Notes: a model not told the origin generated them from the letters alone. A stretch of 61,149 nt of DNA from an uncultured Bacteroidales bacterium (GCA_937916355.1 CALFTM010000007.1:1-61149), one strand, 5' to 3'. Positions 1-8,659 are shown, numbered from the stretch's first letter. A program made the numbers and translations.

Positions 1-67
1 ACATGAAAACTCCCGTAAATGTCAGCGACAATGCCACCCATAGTAAAAATTTTAGCTTCATACTCAT
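1..67 (-). CDS. Exported protein of unknown function, 5' end only
   Basis: Only the first 22 codons lie in the window; the gene runs leftward out of it. Translation from the ATG at 67 (or a second in-frame ATG at 61) gives a short basic start (MKLKF), then a hydrophobic run rich in Leu, Val and Ala: a typical signal peptide or N-terminal membrane anchor. The gene is therefore probably for an envelope or secreted protein. Its product cannot be named. It lies downstream of a 260-nt untranslated stretch that carries a promoter and an intrinsic terminator, which suggests premature termination may control it. Confidence 0.55.
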   Translation of the reverse strand, partial: MSMKLKFLLWVALSLTFTGVFM

Positions 68-145
68 AAATTTTTTATGGTAAACAAATTAGTTAATTAT
101 CTTCTCCTTAAACCAAAATTCGGCAAATGGCAAACTTATATCCGC

Positions 146-191
146 AAAAAAAAGTGCGTCTTCCACAGACCAAAAAGTCAGCAGAAGACGC
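146..191 (-). terminator. Intrinsic terminator inside the leader of the left-end gene
   Basis: Bases 156-163 and 184-191 form a perfect 8-bp inverted repeat (GCGTCTTC/GAAGACGC), with further pairing GAC/GTC inside the loop. On the minus strand the hairpin is followed, after AC, by eight T residues (153-146). It lies about 80 bases upstream of the start codon of the left-end gene, so it would act as an attenuator or end a small RNA. Confidence 0.7.
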
Positions 192-335
192 CTATTGATA
201 CAATGATCGGTTTTAGAAGATTGTGTTAAAATTTTATTAATATACATATAGTTGTTGATATTTATCATTTTGAGTTTTTCCATTCTATGTTTTGTATATT
301 ACGTTGTATTTCGCAACATGAGTGTTGCGTTATCA

Positions 336-370
336 CAAATTTATGAAAATAAAGTTTAAGAGGGCGCAAA
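336..370 (-). promoter_or_regulatory. Bacteroidota-type promoter for the left-end gene or small RNA
   Basis: On the minus strand TAAATTTG occupies 343-336 and matches the -7 box TAnnTTTG. TTTG occupies 370-367, 23 bases upstream, as a -33 box. Transcription would start near 330, at the foot of a 7-bp hairpin (CGCAACA/TGTTGCG, 312-329). Confidence 0.55.
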
Positions 371-432
371 ATTGCAAATTATTTTGCTAAATAATTTTGG
401 ATGTTTTTTGCTTGCCTTACCTCCCCATACAC

Positions 433-467
433 AAAAAATCCCCAACGTTTCAGTCGGGGATTTTTTT
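433..467. terminator. Bidirectional terminator after the CotH-type gene
   Basis: TCCCC and GGGGA arms, flanked by six A residues on one side and seven T residues on the other, form a hairpin with a U tract in either direction. It starts eight bases beyond the stop codon of the leftward CotH-type gene. Confidence 0.8.
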
Positions 468-474
468 CGTCTCT

Positions 475-3400
475 TTATCGTTTTATGATTTTTGTACTGT
501 ATCGTTTTGTTTTTGTTTGGATGTCAATCATGTAAATGTTGTTTTCCAAGTTTTCGACGTTGATGTTTTCTCCAGAACCTACTTTTTTGCTAAGTAAGAT
601 TCTTCCTGTCAAATCTGAAATGGTCACCATGGCAGATGGCTCGTTTGCTAAACTGAACCATAGGAGGTCTTCCACTGGGTTGGGATAGACTTGAGCGATA
701 CTCTCAACCTCTTCTGTTAGGGTTTCGAGGTCGGTTGGGTTGCCATTTTCAGTTTCAACAGGGAAGTAGGCATTTTGTGCAGCAAATGTTGGTCTGCTGG
801 TGATGCACCAAGCCCCGTCGCCGCTATAAGAGAATCTGCTGAAGGTCTCTTTTTCCTTGTGGCTCACATATCTGATGGAGTCGATCACTTCGACCACTCC
901 GTTCACCTCCCTTGAGAGTGAGATGGTTTGTGAACTTGATTTCGATAGTTTGAAATTTGTGTGCAAGGCACCTTGTGTGGTTGAGTCTGCATCTGCCCAA
1001 ATGATCAGGTAGCCTTTGGCAGGGATTGTTGTCTTTTCAGGTTGCCCTGCAGGAATCTGGTAGCGGGTCAGGTTCTTCCGTTTGTCAGAAATGTACATGC
1101 CCGCCAAGTCGACAGGGGTAGTACCGTCATTATAAATCTCGATCCAGTCGTCGTCCTCACGATATTCATCCACATATTGGTTGTTGGAAGCGCAGACTTC
1201 GTTGATGTATAGTTTCACGTCCGCAGGAGTCCAATTTGGATCTTTTTCGTAAACTGCTTTTAGGACAAGCTCATTAGAGACACTCGCGCTATATTTCGCA
1301 TTGTTAGAAGTGCTTATGAGTGTCGAACCGGTATTTGGGTCAAATAAAGATAAGTCGAATGCGAGGGACGAAGAGCCACTTGCCCCGTGTAGTTCTACTG
1401 CAATGATGTTTTTCCCGTTGACAAACAAGTTTTTAGGGATTTCAAAACGGCAATTTGAGTAGGAGTCCATTTCAAGAATAGCAGGGACAGTGTCGGTTAT
1501 AGTGCCATCCGGAAGATTGAATCTGTAAACCTCTGTTCCATTGACGTAGATTACCGCACCATCATTGATGCGAGTGAGGCACTCCAATTTTTCACCCAAT
1601 TCGGAAACATTGTTGATGTCCAGTTCTTTTCTGAAATAGGTTGTTGTTGTCGTTGTTGTCATTCCTCCGAAGCCGGGGAACCCACCTCCGCCAATGCCCG
1701 GGAGCGTTCCGGTGTTCCCACCAAATCCTGGGAATCCACCCCAATTACCACCAGAGGAACTGCCGCTGACATTGGTTTTGACATGATATGAGAGACCAGA
1801 ACCCAGTGGGGCTTCCCCTGTGTTCCATGCGGTGTCGAGGTAATTTACCGTTTTCCAATCAGGGTCGATGTCGGTCGCCTGATACAGATACTTCCAAGAG
1901 TCATTTGCGTTTATCATGTTGTTTTCTTGTCGAACCTCCCAGTTTTTGAAAACGTAACCATCCGGTACGATCGGTTCTACTTCGATTTCAGAATTGGTGA
2001 AGTAGAAACTTCTGAAATCTTTTTTGAGGATGTCCTCATAACCGTTTAGCACAAAACCTGAACCTTCAATGTCTGAATAGATGCGGAGAGGTAATGGAGC
2101 ACCAAGATTCAGAGAGTCTTTGACGTGAATTTTTACAAAATCCTTTCGGTTGGCTACAAAGTTTCTGACTTTCTCCGCCTCGTTTCTCCAGCTGCTCACC
2201 TCGTTTTTGTTTGATTTTTTCAAGAAATTGAAAAAGTAGTCTGCTTCAGGTTCGATATTTGCAATTAGGCTGTCCAAGATGTGCGACACATTTTGTGGCT
2301 CAAAAGTTGTACCTGCATGAGTGACAAACTTTGTCATCAGTCGCCTTTTGATCTCATTGTTTTTGATGAATTTAGAGAAGTATCCACATTTTGCGGCGTA
2401 AGAGAAAGCGTTGGTTTGCATATAATCTCCGTAGATGGAAGTGGTGTAGTCCACGTCATATAAGATCCAACGCCATTTTCCTCCGTCGATACGTTTCCAA
2501 GCCTTGTTGTTACCTTCAGACCAATCTTGGTTGCAGTAGTAGATTTGGGTCATGAAGTAGTTCAAAAATTCGTCGATGTCTATGATCGCATCCATTTTTG
2601 AAAAATAGTCTGACGCATTAGGGTCTGCTTCTTTCGATAATTTTAGAAGTTCATCAAACTCGTTGCATTCGACTGCCTTTTTTTGGGTCTCTTCGATGCA
2701 GAACTCCTCTTCATCCAAACCGTAATTAGAGTAGATGAAATCCTTGTTAGTTCGCTCCCTGATTCCCAGCATACCATAATATTCCCCATTCAGGAAGACG
2801 ACAGATGGCTCGTAGGCCTGATGGTCTAAGTTCATTCCAGAAATTGCCAATGTTTGCAAAAAGGCATCGCGGAACAACATTCGTCCGAAGTCGTTACCCG
2901 AATTTCTTAAAACAATACTTTTCCACTTCAAGTTTGGCTTTTCGTTGAAGATAGGGTAGTTCAGCTTGTTGTTTTCGAAAGTCTTGTTGGCTTTCACTTT
3001 CAGTGATTTTATCGCTTTTGTGCGAGAGCAAGCCCCAAAAACTCCGATTTTCACCTCTTGGTTGATTTGAGGAACTTTATTTTCATCGTATAGTTCGAGG
3101 TTGCAAGGACGATCCCAGTCTTGCATATAATTCGCTTTCCTATCCATTGAACCACATTTGGACGGTACGGTCAATCCATTTTTTCCAACAATTAAAATAC
3201 CCATTGAGTCGCCATGGACATAATCTTTATCCGTTGATAATGAAACGACTTTTACGTTTGTTGGAATGTTTTCTGTTTCAACGAAATAGGTTGCGGTAGA
3301 GACTAAGCTGGTGGCCTCCCCATCGACCACGGCGATCGCACGCAGTGGAGTCGTTTTGGATATTTGGATGGGCGAATTGTAGAGAGAGGAAGATGGTGTA

Positions 3401-4014
3401 GGTTCAGACCCATCGGTTGTGTAGTAAATTTTTGCGGCAGTGTTGCTGGCAGTGATTTCGACAGAAATAGGTGTGCTGTAGAAACCTCCTAAATGAGAGA
3501 AGAGAGGAGACTTGGTTTGTGAATTGATTTGCGCCACACCGTTATTAGAAGTCGCAAAGGTTGAAGAACTCAGGAAACCAATGACATCACCACCATCAGT
3601 CAGTCGTCCGTAAGAAGTATTTCGTAACGGCTCAGGGTATTTGATAAAATCAACAAGGTTTCCCGCCTCATCGTTTAAGATGAGGATTCCTCCGTCGCTG
3701 TCTAATTTGAAGCTTGTGTGATTTAAAGAATCGAGTTCGTCGAAATAGAATGTGGCAAATCCATTTGGTGCAATGTCCATATCTCCTTGGTATTGCCATA
3801 ATAGAGGGTTGCCTTGGTCTTCGGAGAAATGGTAGTTGGACAAGTTGACTGAATCTGCACCAGAATTGTACAATTCGACCCAACCTTCAAAGTTGAAGTT
3901 GCCGTTGACGTGATTAGAGACGTTCTTCACCATTATTTCATTTATGAAAATAGAAGGGAAGACGACGAACGGACATAAAACAAATAATAAAAATGAGTAA
4001 AAACGTGTAATCAT
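475..4014 (-). CDS. CotH-kinase/lamin-tail-domain T9SS cargo protein
   Basis: This 1,179-residue secreted protein begins with a signal peptide (about 1-20). A lamin-tail (LTD) domain follows (about 22-120), then a chitobiase/hexosaminidase C-terminal-type module with YYTTDGSEP (about 165-245). A CotH protein-kinase-like region (about 255-640) contains GIRERTNKDF and ILYDVDYTTS. A beta-rich region with YFRKELDI precedes a second LTD (about 930-1060). The last 70 residues carry VYPNPVEDLL and end in basic residues, a type A T9SS sorting domain. CotH proteins phosphorylate spore-coat proteins in Bacillus; in Bacteroidota the substrate is unknown. A Gly/Pro/Phe repeat followed by a Thr run (about 750-790) interrupts the beta-rich region. 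It is transcribed alone, with a probable promoter at 4152-4185 and a terminator at 433-467. Confidence 0.88.
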   Translation of the reverse strand: MITRFYSFLLFVLCPFVVFPSIFINEIMVKNVSNHVNGNFNFEGWVELYNSGADSVNLSNYHFSEDQGNPLLWQYQGDMDIAPNGFATFYFDELDSLNHTSFKLDSDGGILILNDEAGNLVDFIKYPEPLRNTSYGRLTDGGDVIGFLSSSTFATSNNGVAQINSQTKSPLFSHLGGFYSTPISVEITASNTAAKIYYTTDGSEPTPSSSLYNSPIQISKTTPLRAIAVVDGEATSLVSTATYFVETENIPTNVKVVSLSTDKDYVHGDSMGILIVGKNGLTVPSKCGSMDRKANYMQDWDRPCNLELYDENKVPQINQEVKIGVFGACSRTKAIKSLKVKANKTFENNKLNYPIFNEKPNLKWKSIVLRNSGNDFGRMLFRDAFLQTLAISGMNLDHQAYEPSVVFLNGEYYGMLGIRERTNKDFIYSNYGLDEEEFCIEETQKKAVECNEFDELLKLSKEADPNASDYFSKMDAIIDIDEFLNYFMTQIYYCNQDWSEGNNKAWKRIDGGKWRWILYDVDYTTSIYGDYMQTNAFSYAAKCGYFSKFIKNNEIKRRLMTKFVTHAGTTFEPQNVSHILDSLIANIEPEADYFFNFLKKSNKNEVSSWRNEAEKVRNFVANRKDFVKIHVKDSLNLGAPLPLRIYSDIEGSGFVLNGYEDILKKDFRSFYFTNSEIEVEPIVPDGYVFKNWEVRQENNMINANDSWKYLYQATDIDPDWKTVNYLDTAWNTGEAPLGSGLSYHVKTNVSGSSSGGNWGGFPGFGGNTGTLPGIGGGGFPGFGGMTTTTTTTYFRKELDINNVSELGEKLECLTRINDGAVIYVNGTEVYRFNLPDGTITDTVPAILEMDSYSNCRFEIPKNLFVNGKNIIAVELHGASGSSSLAFDLSLFDPNTGSTLISTSNNAKYSASVSNELVLKAVYEKDPNWTPADVKLYINEVCASNNQYVDEYREDDDWIEIYNDGTTPVDLAGMYISDKRKNLTRYQIPAGQPEKTTIPAKGYLIIWADADSTTQGALHTNFKLSKSSSQTISLSREVNGVVEVIDSIRYVSHKEKETFSRFSYSGDGAWCITSRPTFAAQNAYFPVETENGNPTDLETLTEEVESIAQVYPNPVEDLLWFSLANEPSAMVTISDLTGRILLSKKVGSGENINVENLENNIYMIDIQTKTKRYSTKIIKR

Positions 4015-4151
4015 GGCTGTGAATTATAATGGTGAAAATTTGAGACAATCGCCTCTTTTTTGCTTTTGAGAGAAGATTTTTATCAGGAGGAGAGGCTTCT
4101 GTCTTTACGACAAGATTTGCATCCAGTTCCGTCAAGAATCTTCTGACAATG

Positions 4152-4185
4152 CAAGTTTATTGAATTTTTTTCAAACAAGCAAAAG
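4152..4185 (-). promoter_or_regulatory. Probable promoter of the CotH-type gene
   Basis: On the minus strand TTTG (4185-4182) is followed after 22 bases by TAAACTTG (4159-4152), one mismatch from TAnnTTTG. It would give a leader of about 130 bases. Nothing else in the 254-base gap resembles a promoter. Confidence 0.4.
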
Positions 4186-4232
4186 AATACCGAAAATATA
4201 CCTTTTTTATATTGTTTTAAGGAGTGTGCTAT

Positions 4233-4270
4233 AAAAACAACGTGCCAATGATTATTGGCACGCTTGTTTT
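4233..4270 (-). terminator. Terminator of the GH3/HAD operon
   Basis: A perfect 9-bp inverted repeat (CGTGCCAAT 4241-4249, ATTGGCACG 4254-4262) has a 4-base loop. On the minus strand it is followed by TTGTTTTT. The upstream arm starts within ten bases of the HAD stop codon. Confidence 0.8.
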
Positions 4271-4958
4271 AATATTCCCAGTTTTGGATAAATTCAACGA
4301 ACTCGTCCCAATGGAGAGAAAGGTATTCTTCATTTACCGTTTTGTTTTTTTTCTTTTCTATGTGGATGAATTGCGCACCTACCGCAAAGGCGGACTTCCC
4401 ATCAGTATCCACACGGTCGCCGACAATTAGCATTTCATTAGGAGAGATGCCCAATTCGGTCGCGATTTCCTGCATGGGTCGGATAGCAGGTTTGAAAGCC
4501 CCCAATTCTGGTGCAGCCCAATAGTTCTCACACATTTCAGAAGGGAGTCCCAATGCCTCTACACGCTCCTTTACCAACGGATAGTCAGAGTATATGGCAG
4601 TAGCAACACCCAATTTTTTCAGATGAGAAAAAACAATCTCTACATCTTTATAAGGTGTACAATGGTTGTTCAATATTTCCGAGAAGGATTCCATGTAAGT
4701 CTCCCAATACCACTCTTTCGCTTCCTCTTCAGAAAATCGGGTTTTGTCTGATAAAAGAGAAAAAAATGAATTGTAGAATCTCTCCGCATTGTCTAAATCG
4801 ACACCCTTCATTTGTTTGCGGACTTTCCGTTCTGCGTTGCATACGAAAGTGTCCCTCAAATTGGAGAGGATGAGCCAAAAAGGAAAATTCCTGTTGTCAT
4901 ATAACGTGCCGTCAAAGTCGAAAATGACGGCACGTATTTTTTGTAAGTCAATATCCAT
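4269..4958 (-). CDS. HAD-superfamily hydrolase (phosphatase type)
   Basis: This 229-residue soluble protein has all the HAD phosphatase motifs. Motif I is DFDGTLYD near residue 14, with the nucleophile and acid/base aspartates. Motif II is the Ser of AIYSDY near residue 122. A conserved Lys occurs in AFKPA and motif IV is VGDRVDTD near residue 175. A helical cap lies between motifs I and II, as in subfamily IA phosphoglycolate-phosphatase-like enzymes. The substrate cannot be read from sequence. It starts 31 bases after the GH3-type gene on the same strand, so the two are probably cotranscribed and end at the terminator overlapping its stop codon. Confidence 0.85.
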   Translation of the reverse strand: MDIDLQKIRAVIFDFDGTLYDNRNFPFWLILSNLRDTFVCNAERKVRKQMKGVDLDNAERFYNSFFSLLSDKTRFSEEEAKEWYWETYMESFSEILNNHCTPYKDVEIVFSHLKKLGVATAIYSDYPLVKERVEALGLPSEMCENYWAAPELGAFKPAIRPMQEIATELGISPNEMLIVGDRVDTDGKSAFAVGAQFIHIEKKKNKTVNEEYLSLHWDEFVEFIQNWEY

Positions 4959-4989
4959 TTAGAAATCGTTGGTTTTTATGCGAGTTCTA

Positions 4990-6696
4990 TTATCTTTTAA
5001 CCAAATCTTTGAATTTCGCATGTCTATTTTCGTCTTGAAGTAAGAGGTTAAGTTTGAATTGTCCGTCTCTTGCTCCTTCTTCGATACAGCGAGCTTTGAA
5101 TTTTTCAAATGATTCAGAAACCAAGATGTTGGTGCGAGGGTCATGCACACGGAGTGATTCGCGTTTTGCCTTGTACTCCATGTTTTTCTCCATCAAACGT
5201 TGATCTACTGCTTTGGTAAACTCCTCTGCACGTTCCTGAGTAGTGTTCTCATCCTCGAACTCGTAGTAGAATTGGTAAGCAGAAATGCTCATGTCTGCAA
5301 ATCCGATGAAGAATTTAACCGGCATGTTCAACTCTTTTGCAACTTCTGACACTGCACTTGTGAATTGTGTCTCGTGCAATTTTTCTCCGGTCATGGTTAC
5401 GATACCATTGATTTTCTGTACCATGTGTACCTTTGGAATGGTGTTGTAGTAACCTTCCACCTCCAAAAGGTCGCTCATAGTGTAGCGGTAAAGTCCTGCC
5501 CATGTTGTAACGTACGGACAGTAACGTTTGCCCAACTCCAACTCGTGTAATTGCAAGAATTTAGGATTTTCGCTGTCGATGTCGTGTTCCTCAACAAACT
5601 CGAAGTAGTGCATGTGAGGGAACAATACAGTTCCGTTAGTCTCATCCAACACCAATCCCGCACGACACTCTGAAGAGAAGTAGCTAAACTCCATGTGCAA
5701 CATCTGGTCAGGGAAAGAGTCTTTGAATTTGTCTAAGTAGAACTTAGTGTTTCCGCATTTCCAAGTATTGAGGATTTGCATGTCTGGCCAATAATGCTTA
5801 GGAAGCACAGTGCCATATTTTTCCTTCAACTCGCGAAGCTCCTTAGCCCTTTCTGGGTTTGGTTTAAGATTCTTTGCCTTGATGATATTTTGGCGAATCT
5901 CCTCTGGTACGTTGATCTTATCACTGATAGTACCATTTTCGATGTCGTTTACATAGTCGTCGTAGAACTCGTTCACGTTCTTCTGCATTTCGACGATGGT
6001 TGAAGGGTTGGCTGTTACAACCAAATGAACATTGTGTTCGATACCCAAACGCATGATGCAGTAGTAGCGTGCTTTGTAATCAGAGATTGAGAACACATCT
6101 GCCGGAGCGGTGTAGATCACCTTGATAAACTCTGGACAATCCCTTTGGGTAACACCAGAAACCGAGCCAAATACTGTTCCGTCGGGAGCCTCTCCCTCGA
6201 TGGCTTTACCTACGATGGAAACGATAGGCCCTTCAAATACTTTTGGTCTGTTCTTGATGAAAGAATAGAGCCATACCTTTGTCATCTTGCTGTAGATGTT
6301 AGAGTAGTATTCGTTGGTGATTGGAATCCATTTGGGTTCGCTGGTTGTTCCGGAAGTGGTGGCGTACATTTTCGGTTTGCCGGGGAATAACACATTTGGC
6401 TCTCCGTTTTTGTGTCTCTCCACATACGGACGGAAATCTTCGTAATCGTTAGGCTTTACATTGGCTTGGTATGCCTTAAATAGTTCGTCAGCATCCTTTG
6501 CTTCAAGGACTTTGGCAAAATTGTGTTCTTTACCATATACTGAATCTTTAGCATATTCCAAGATCGAACGCAATGTTTTCTCTTGGGCTTTTTTACAGTT
6601 TTTTGCCGCTTTGTCCAACTTCATCCATTGGATTTTTCCTGCGATTGTAAGAGCCGCATTGATTTTCCAAAGCCCTTTTGTCTTTTGTTTACTCAT
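4990..6696 (-). CDS. GH3 auxin-responsive-promoter family protein (acyl-acid-amido synthetase fold)
   Basis: This 568-residue cytoplasmic protein belongs to the GH3 family, whose plant members adenylate carboxylic acids (jasmonate, auxin, benzoates) and join them to amino acids. The ATP-binding motif TTSGTTSEPKWIPIT is near residue 111, and a later adenylation motif with YRYTMSDLLEV lies near 405. Length and layout agree with the 500-600-residue family. Bacterial members are common in Bacteroidota, but their acid and amine substrates are unknown, so no reaction is claimed beyond adenylate-forming ligase. It leads a two-gene unit with the HAD phosphatase. No clear promoter was found in the 174-base divergent gap to the FKBP gene. 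Confidence 0.85.
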   Translation of the reverse strand: MSKQKTKGLWKINAALTIAGKIQWMKLDKAAKNCKKAQEKTLRSILEYAKDSVYGKEHNFAKVLEAKDADELFKAYQANVKPNDYEDFRPYVERHKNGEPNVLFPGKPKMYATTSGTTSEPKWIPITNEYYSNIYSKMTKVWLYSFIKNRPKVFEGPIVSIVGKAIEGEAPDGTVFGSVSGVTQRDCPEFIKVIYTAPADVFSISDYKARYYCIMRLGIEHNVHLVVTANPSTIVEMQKNVNEFYDDYVNDIENGTISDKINVPEEIRQNIIKAKNLKPNPERAKELRELKEKYGTVLPKHYWPDMQILNTWKCGNTKFYLDKFKDSFPDQMLHMEFSYFSSECRAGLVLDETNGTVLFPHMHYFEFVEEHDIDSENPKFLQLHELELGKRYCPYVTTWAGLYRYTMSDLLEVEGYYNTIPKVHMVQKINGIVTMTGEKLHETQFTSAVSEVAKELNMPVKFFIGFADMSISAYQFYYEFEDENTTQERAEEFTKAVDQRLMEKNMEYKAKRESLRVHDPRTNILVSESFEKFKARCIEEGARDGQFKLNLLLQDENRHAKFKDLVKR

Positions 6697-6801
6697 ATAA
6701 TATTCTTTAGAAAGTCCAAAATCGGGTGTAAATTTAGGAAATTTATCTCATATATTGCTCTGTTTGCACTTAAAATGTAAAAAAAACTTAATCGTTCCCT
6801 T

Positions 6802-6838
6802 TTTGAAGGCTTTTTTTCTGTAAAATATCGTACATTTG
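6802..6838 (+). promoter_or_regulatory. Promoter of the FKBP gene
   Basis: TACATTTG (6831-6838) fits TAnnTTTG exactly, and TTTG (6802-6805) lies 25 bases upstream. The start codon follows 32 bases after the -7 box. Confidence 0.6.
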
Positions 6839-6870
6839 CAACTGTTTTTAAACATAAAATTTAAAAGATT

Positions 6871-7485
6871 ATGATAGAGATAATTGAAGATAAAAAGTTT
6901 GTTTCGGTTTCATACGATTTGTATGTTGAAGATGACAATGAGCCATGGGAAGAGGCTACTGCCGAGAGACCCCTCAATTTCACTTTTGGCATGGGCATGA
7001 TGTTGCAAAAGTTTGAAGATGGTTTGAAGGGTTTGAAAGCAGGAGATACTTTTGATTTTACGATTGCTTGTGATGATGCTTACGGCGCACGAGAAGATGG
7101 TCGTGTCGTCGAATTGGATAAGTCTATCTTCGTGGTTGATGGAAAATTTGACAGCGACTACATTAAGGAGGGGCATATTGTTCCGATGATGGATGTGGAT
7201 GGTAACCGCATGAATGGTGTGGTGCTTGAAGTGAAAACTGAAAAGGTGGTGATGGACTTCAATCATCCATTGGCTGGAGAAGATCTTCATTTCAAAGGAA
7301 AGGTTTTGGAGGTGCGTGATGCTACTGAATTGGAGTTGGCAGCTGCGATGAACCCTCAAGGACATAAGTGTAACGGAAACTGCAATGGTTGTGGTGGTGG
7401 CTGTGGAGAACATGGCGATCATGATTGTGATTGTCATGAAGATGGCGATTGCCATTGCGATGGAGGATGTCATTGTCAAGGTTAA
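6871..7485 (+). CDS. slyD: FKBP-type peptidyl-prolyl isomerase, SlyD-like, with Cys/His-rich tail
   Basis: This 204-residue cytoplasmic protein has the SlyD arrangement. A split FKBP domain (about 1-70 and 130-150) includes FTFGMGMMLQKFEDGL and FDFTIACDDAYGAR. The insert-in-flap chaperone domain lies between them, and FNHPLAGEDLHFKGKVLEVR follows. The final 40 residues contain ten Cys and six His in CxC, CxxC and CHC patterns and almost no hydrophobic residues. In E. coli SlyD a similar tail binds nickel and other metals. Expected roles are proline isomerisation, folding assistance and metal storage or delivery; the metal is not determined. It is 15 bases upstream of aroC and shares its transcript. 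Confidence 0.85.
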   Translation: MIEIIEDKKFVSVSYDLYVEDDNEPWEEATAERPLNFTFGMGMMLQKFEDGLKGLKAGDTFDFTIACDDAYGAREDGRVVELDKSIFVVDGKFDSDYIKEGHIVPMMDVDGNRMNGVVLEVKTEKVVMDFNHPLAGEDLHFKGKVLEVRDATELELAAAMNPQGHKCNGNCNGCGGGCGEHGDHDCDCHEDGDCHCDGGCHCQG

Positions 7486-7500
7486 GTTACCTTCGTTTTT

Positions 7501-8577
7501 ATGAACTCTTTTGGACACATTTTAAGATTGACCACTTTTGGCGAGTCGCACGGACCTGCTATTGGGGGAGTGTTGGATGGTTTTCCTGCCGGTATTGAAA
7601 TTGATGTCGATTTTGTTCAGCAGGAGTTGAATCGTCGTCGTCCCGGTCAGTCTAAGTTGACGACCGCTCGAGATGAAAAGGATCGCATAGAGTTTTTGTC
7701 GGGTGTTTTTGATGGTCGCTCGACAGGTACTCCTATCGCTTTTGTAGTTCGAAATCAAGATCAGCATTCTCATGATTATTCTGATATGAAGGATCTTTTC
7801 CGTCCTTCTCACGCGGATTATTGTTACCAATCGAAATATGGTATTCGAGATTATACGGGTGGAGGAAGGAGTTCTGCTCGTGTGACGATTGCTCATGTGG
7901 CAGGTGGGGCGTTGGCTAAGTTACTTTTGCGCCAGTTGGGTGTGGATGTTTATGCCTACACGTCGCAGGTGGGAAGTGTGAAGACGGGAAAGTCGTATTG
8001 GGAGATGGATCTTAGTCAAATTGACTCCAATGCGGTTCGTTGTCCAGATGTGGATGTGGCGAAAAAAATGGAGCAACTGATTTTGGAGACAAAAGCAGAG
8101 GGTGACACTATCGGAGGTATTATCACTGGTGTTGTGAAAAATTGTCCTGTGGGCTTAGGTGAACCGGTTTTTGATAAACTGCAATGTAAGTTGGCTCAGG
8201 CGATGTTGTCCATCAATGCGGCAAAAGGTTTTGAATATGGTTCTGGTTTTGAAAATGTCCATAAGAAGGGTTCTGAATTGAATGACGTGTTTTTTAACGA
8301 TAACGGAAAAATACGGACAAGGTCTAACAATTCAGGAGGAATCCAAGGTGGTATCAGCAATGGAGAGGATGTCTATTTCCGTGTCGCTTTCAAGGCTGTC
8401 CCTACTTTGTTGAAGGATCAGCAGACGGTCGATAAGGATGGAAACGAGGTTGTTTTTAAGGCGAAAGGTCGACACGACCCATGTGTTTTGCCGAGGGCGG
8501 TTCCGATTGTTGAAGCGATGACCGCTTTGGTGATTGCTGATGCCTATTTGCAGAGTCAGTGCTATAATAATATATAG
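7501..8577 (+). CDS. aroC: Chorismate synthase
   Basis: This 358-residue enzyme converts 5-enolpyruvylshikimate-3-phosphate to chorismate, the last step of the shikimate pathway, using reduced FMN. Signature segments are GESHGPAIGGVLDGFPAG near the start, RRRPGQSKLTT near residue 46, GIRDYTGGGRSSAR near 115 and a C-terminal GRHDPCVLPRAVPIVEAM. Length matches the short bacterial form. No other aromatic-synthesis gene is adjacent. It follows the FKBP gene by 15 bases and is ended by a hairpin terminator at 8614-8648. Confidence 0.97.
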   Translation: MNSFGHILRLTTFGESHGPAIGGVLDGFPAGIEIDVDFVQQELNRRRPGQSKLTTARDEKDRIEFLSGVFDGRSTGTPIAFVVRNQDQHSHDYSDMKDLFRPSHADYCYQSKYGIRDYTGGGRSSARVTIAHVAGGALAKLLLRQLGVDVYAYTSQVGSVKTGKSYWEMDLSQIDSNAVRCPDVDVAKKMEQLILETKAEGDTIGGIITGVVKNCPVGLGEPVFDKLQCKLAQAMLSINAAKGFEYGSGFENVHKKGSELNDVFFNDNGKIRTRSNNSGGIQGGISNGEDVYFRVAFKAVPTLLKDQQTVDKDGNEVVFKAKGRHDPCVLPRAVPIVEAMTALVIADAYLQSQCYNNI

Positions 8578-8613
8578 GTGAGTCCATAAGGAAGGGTAGC
8601 TTCAGTAAAAGTG

Positions 8614-8648
8614 AAAAAACTTACGATTTTTATCGTGAGTTTTTTTTT
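8614..8648 (+). terminator. Terminator after aroC
   Basis: Arms AAAAAACTTACGAT (8614-8627) and ATCGTGAGTTTTTTTT (8632 on) pair with one G-T wobble around a short T loop, ending in a long T run. Confidence 0.8.
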
Positions 8649-8651
8649 GTA

Positions 8652-8659
8652 TATATTTG
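8652..8659 (+). promoter_or_regulatory. -7 box of the Hint-protein promoter
   Basis: TATATTTG is a perfect TAnnTTTG match, 39 bases before the chosen ATG at 8699. No good TTTG -33 box is seen; the aroC terminator occupies that area. Confidence 0.5.

Larger units (their letters stand above)
68..474 (-). other. Intergenic region with leader, promoter and two terminators
   Basis: This 407-base stretch contains no convincing protein gene. Read on the minus strand it holds, in order, the terminator of the CotH-type gene (467-433), a promoter (370-336), a 7-bp hairpin (329-312), a 64-codon open frame (283-89) and a second strong terminator (191-146). The frame is AT-rich, has no recognisable domain and runs through the terminator, so it is not called as a gene. 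It could be a leader peptide. Confidence 0.6.

Noticed and set aside
55..130. Promoter directly upstream of the left-end gene
   Set aside because: TAATTTG near 88 is one base short of the TAnnTTTG spacing; the box at 343-336 with its TTTG fits better.
89..283. 64-codon open frame on the minus strand as an independent gene
   Set aside because: A strong intrinsic terminator lies within it and no domain is visible. It is kept only as a possible leader peptide.
6910..7518. 202-codon frame opposite the FKBP gene
   Set aside because: It mirrors the Cys/His/Asp-rich tail and is full of Thr, Ile and Met from the complementary codons. It is an antisense shadow of a well-supported gene.
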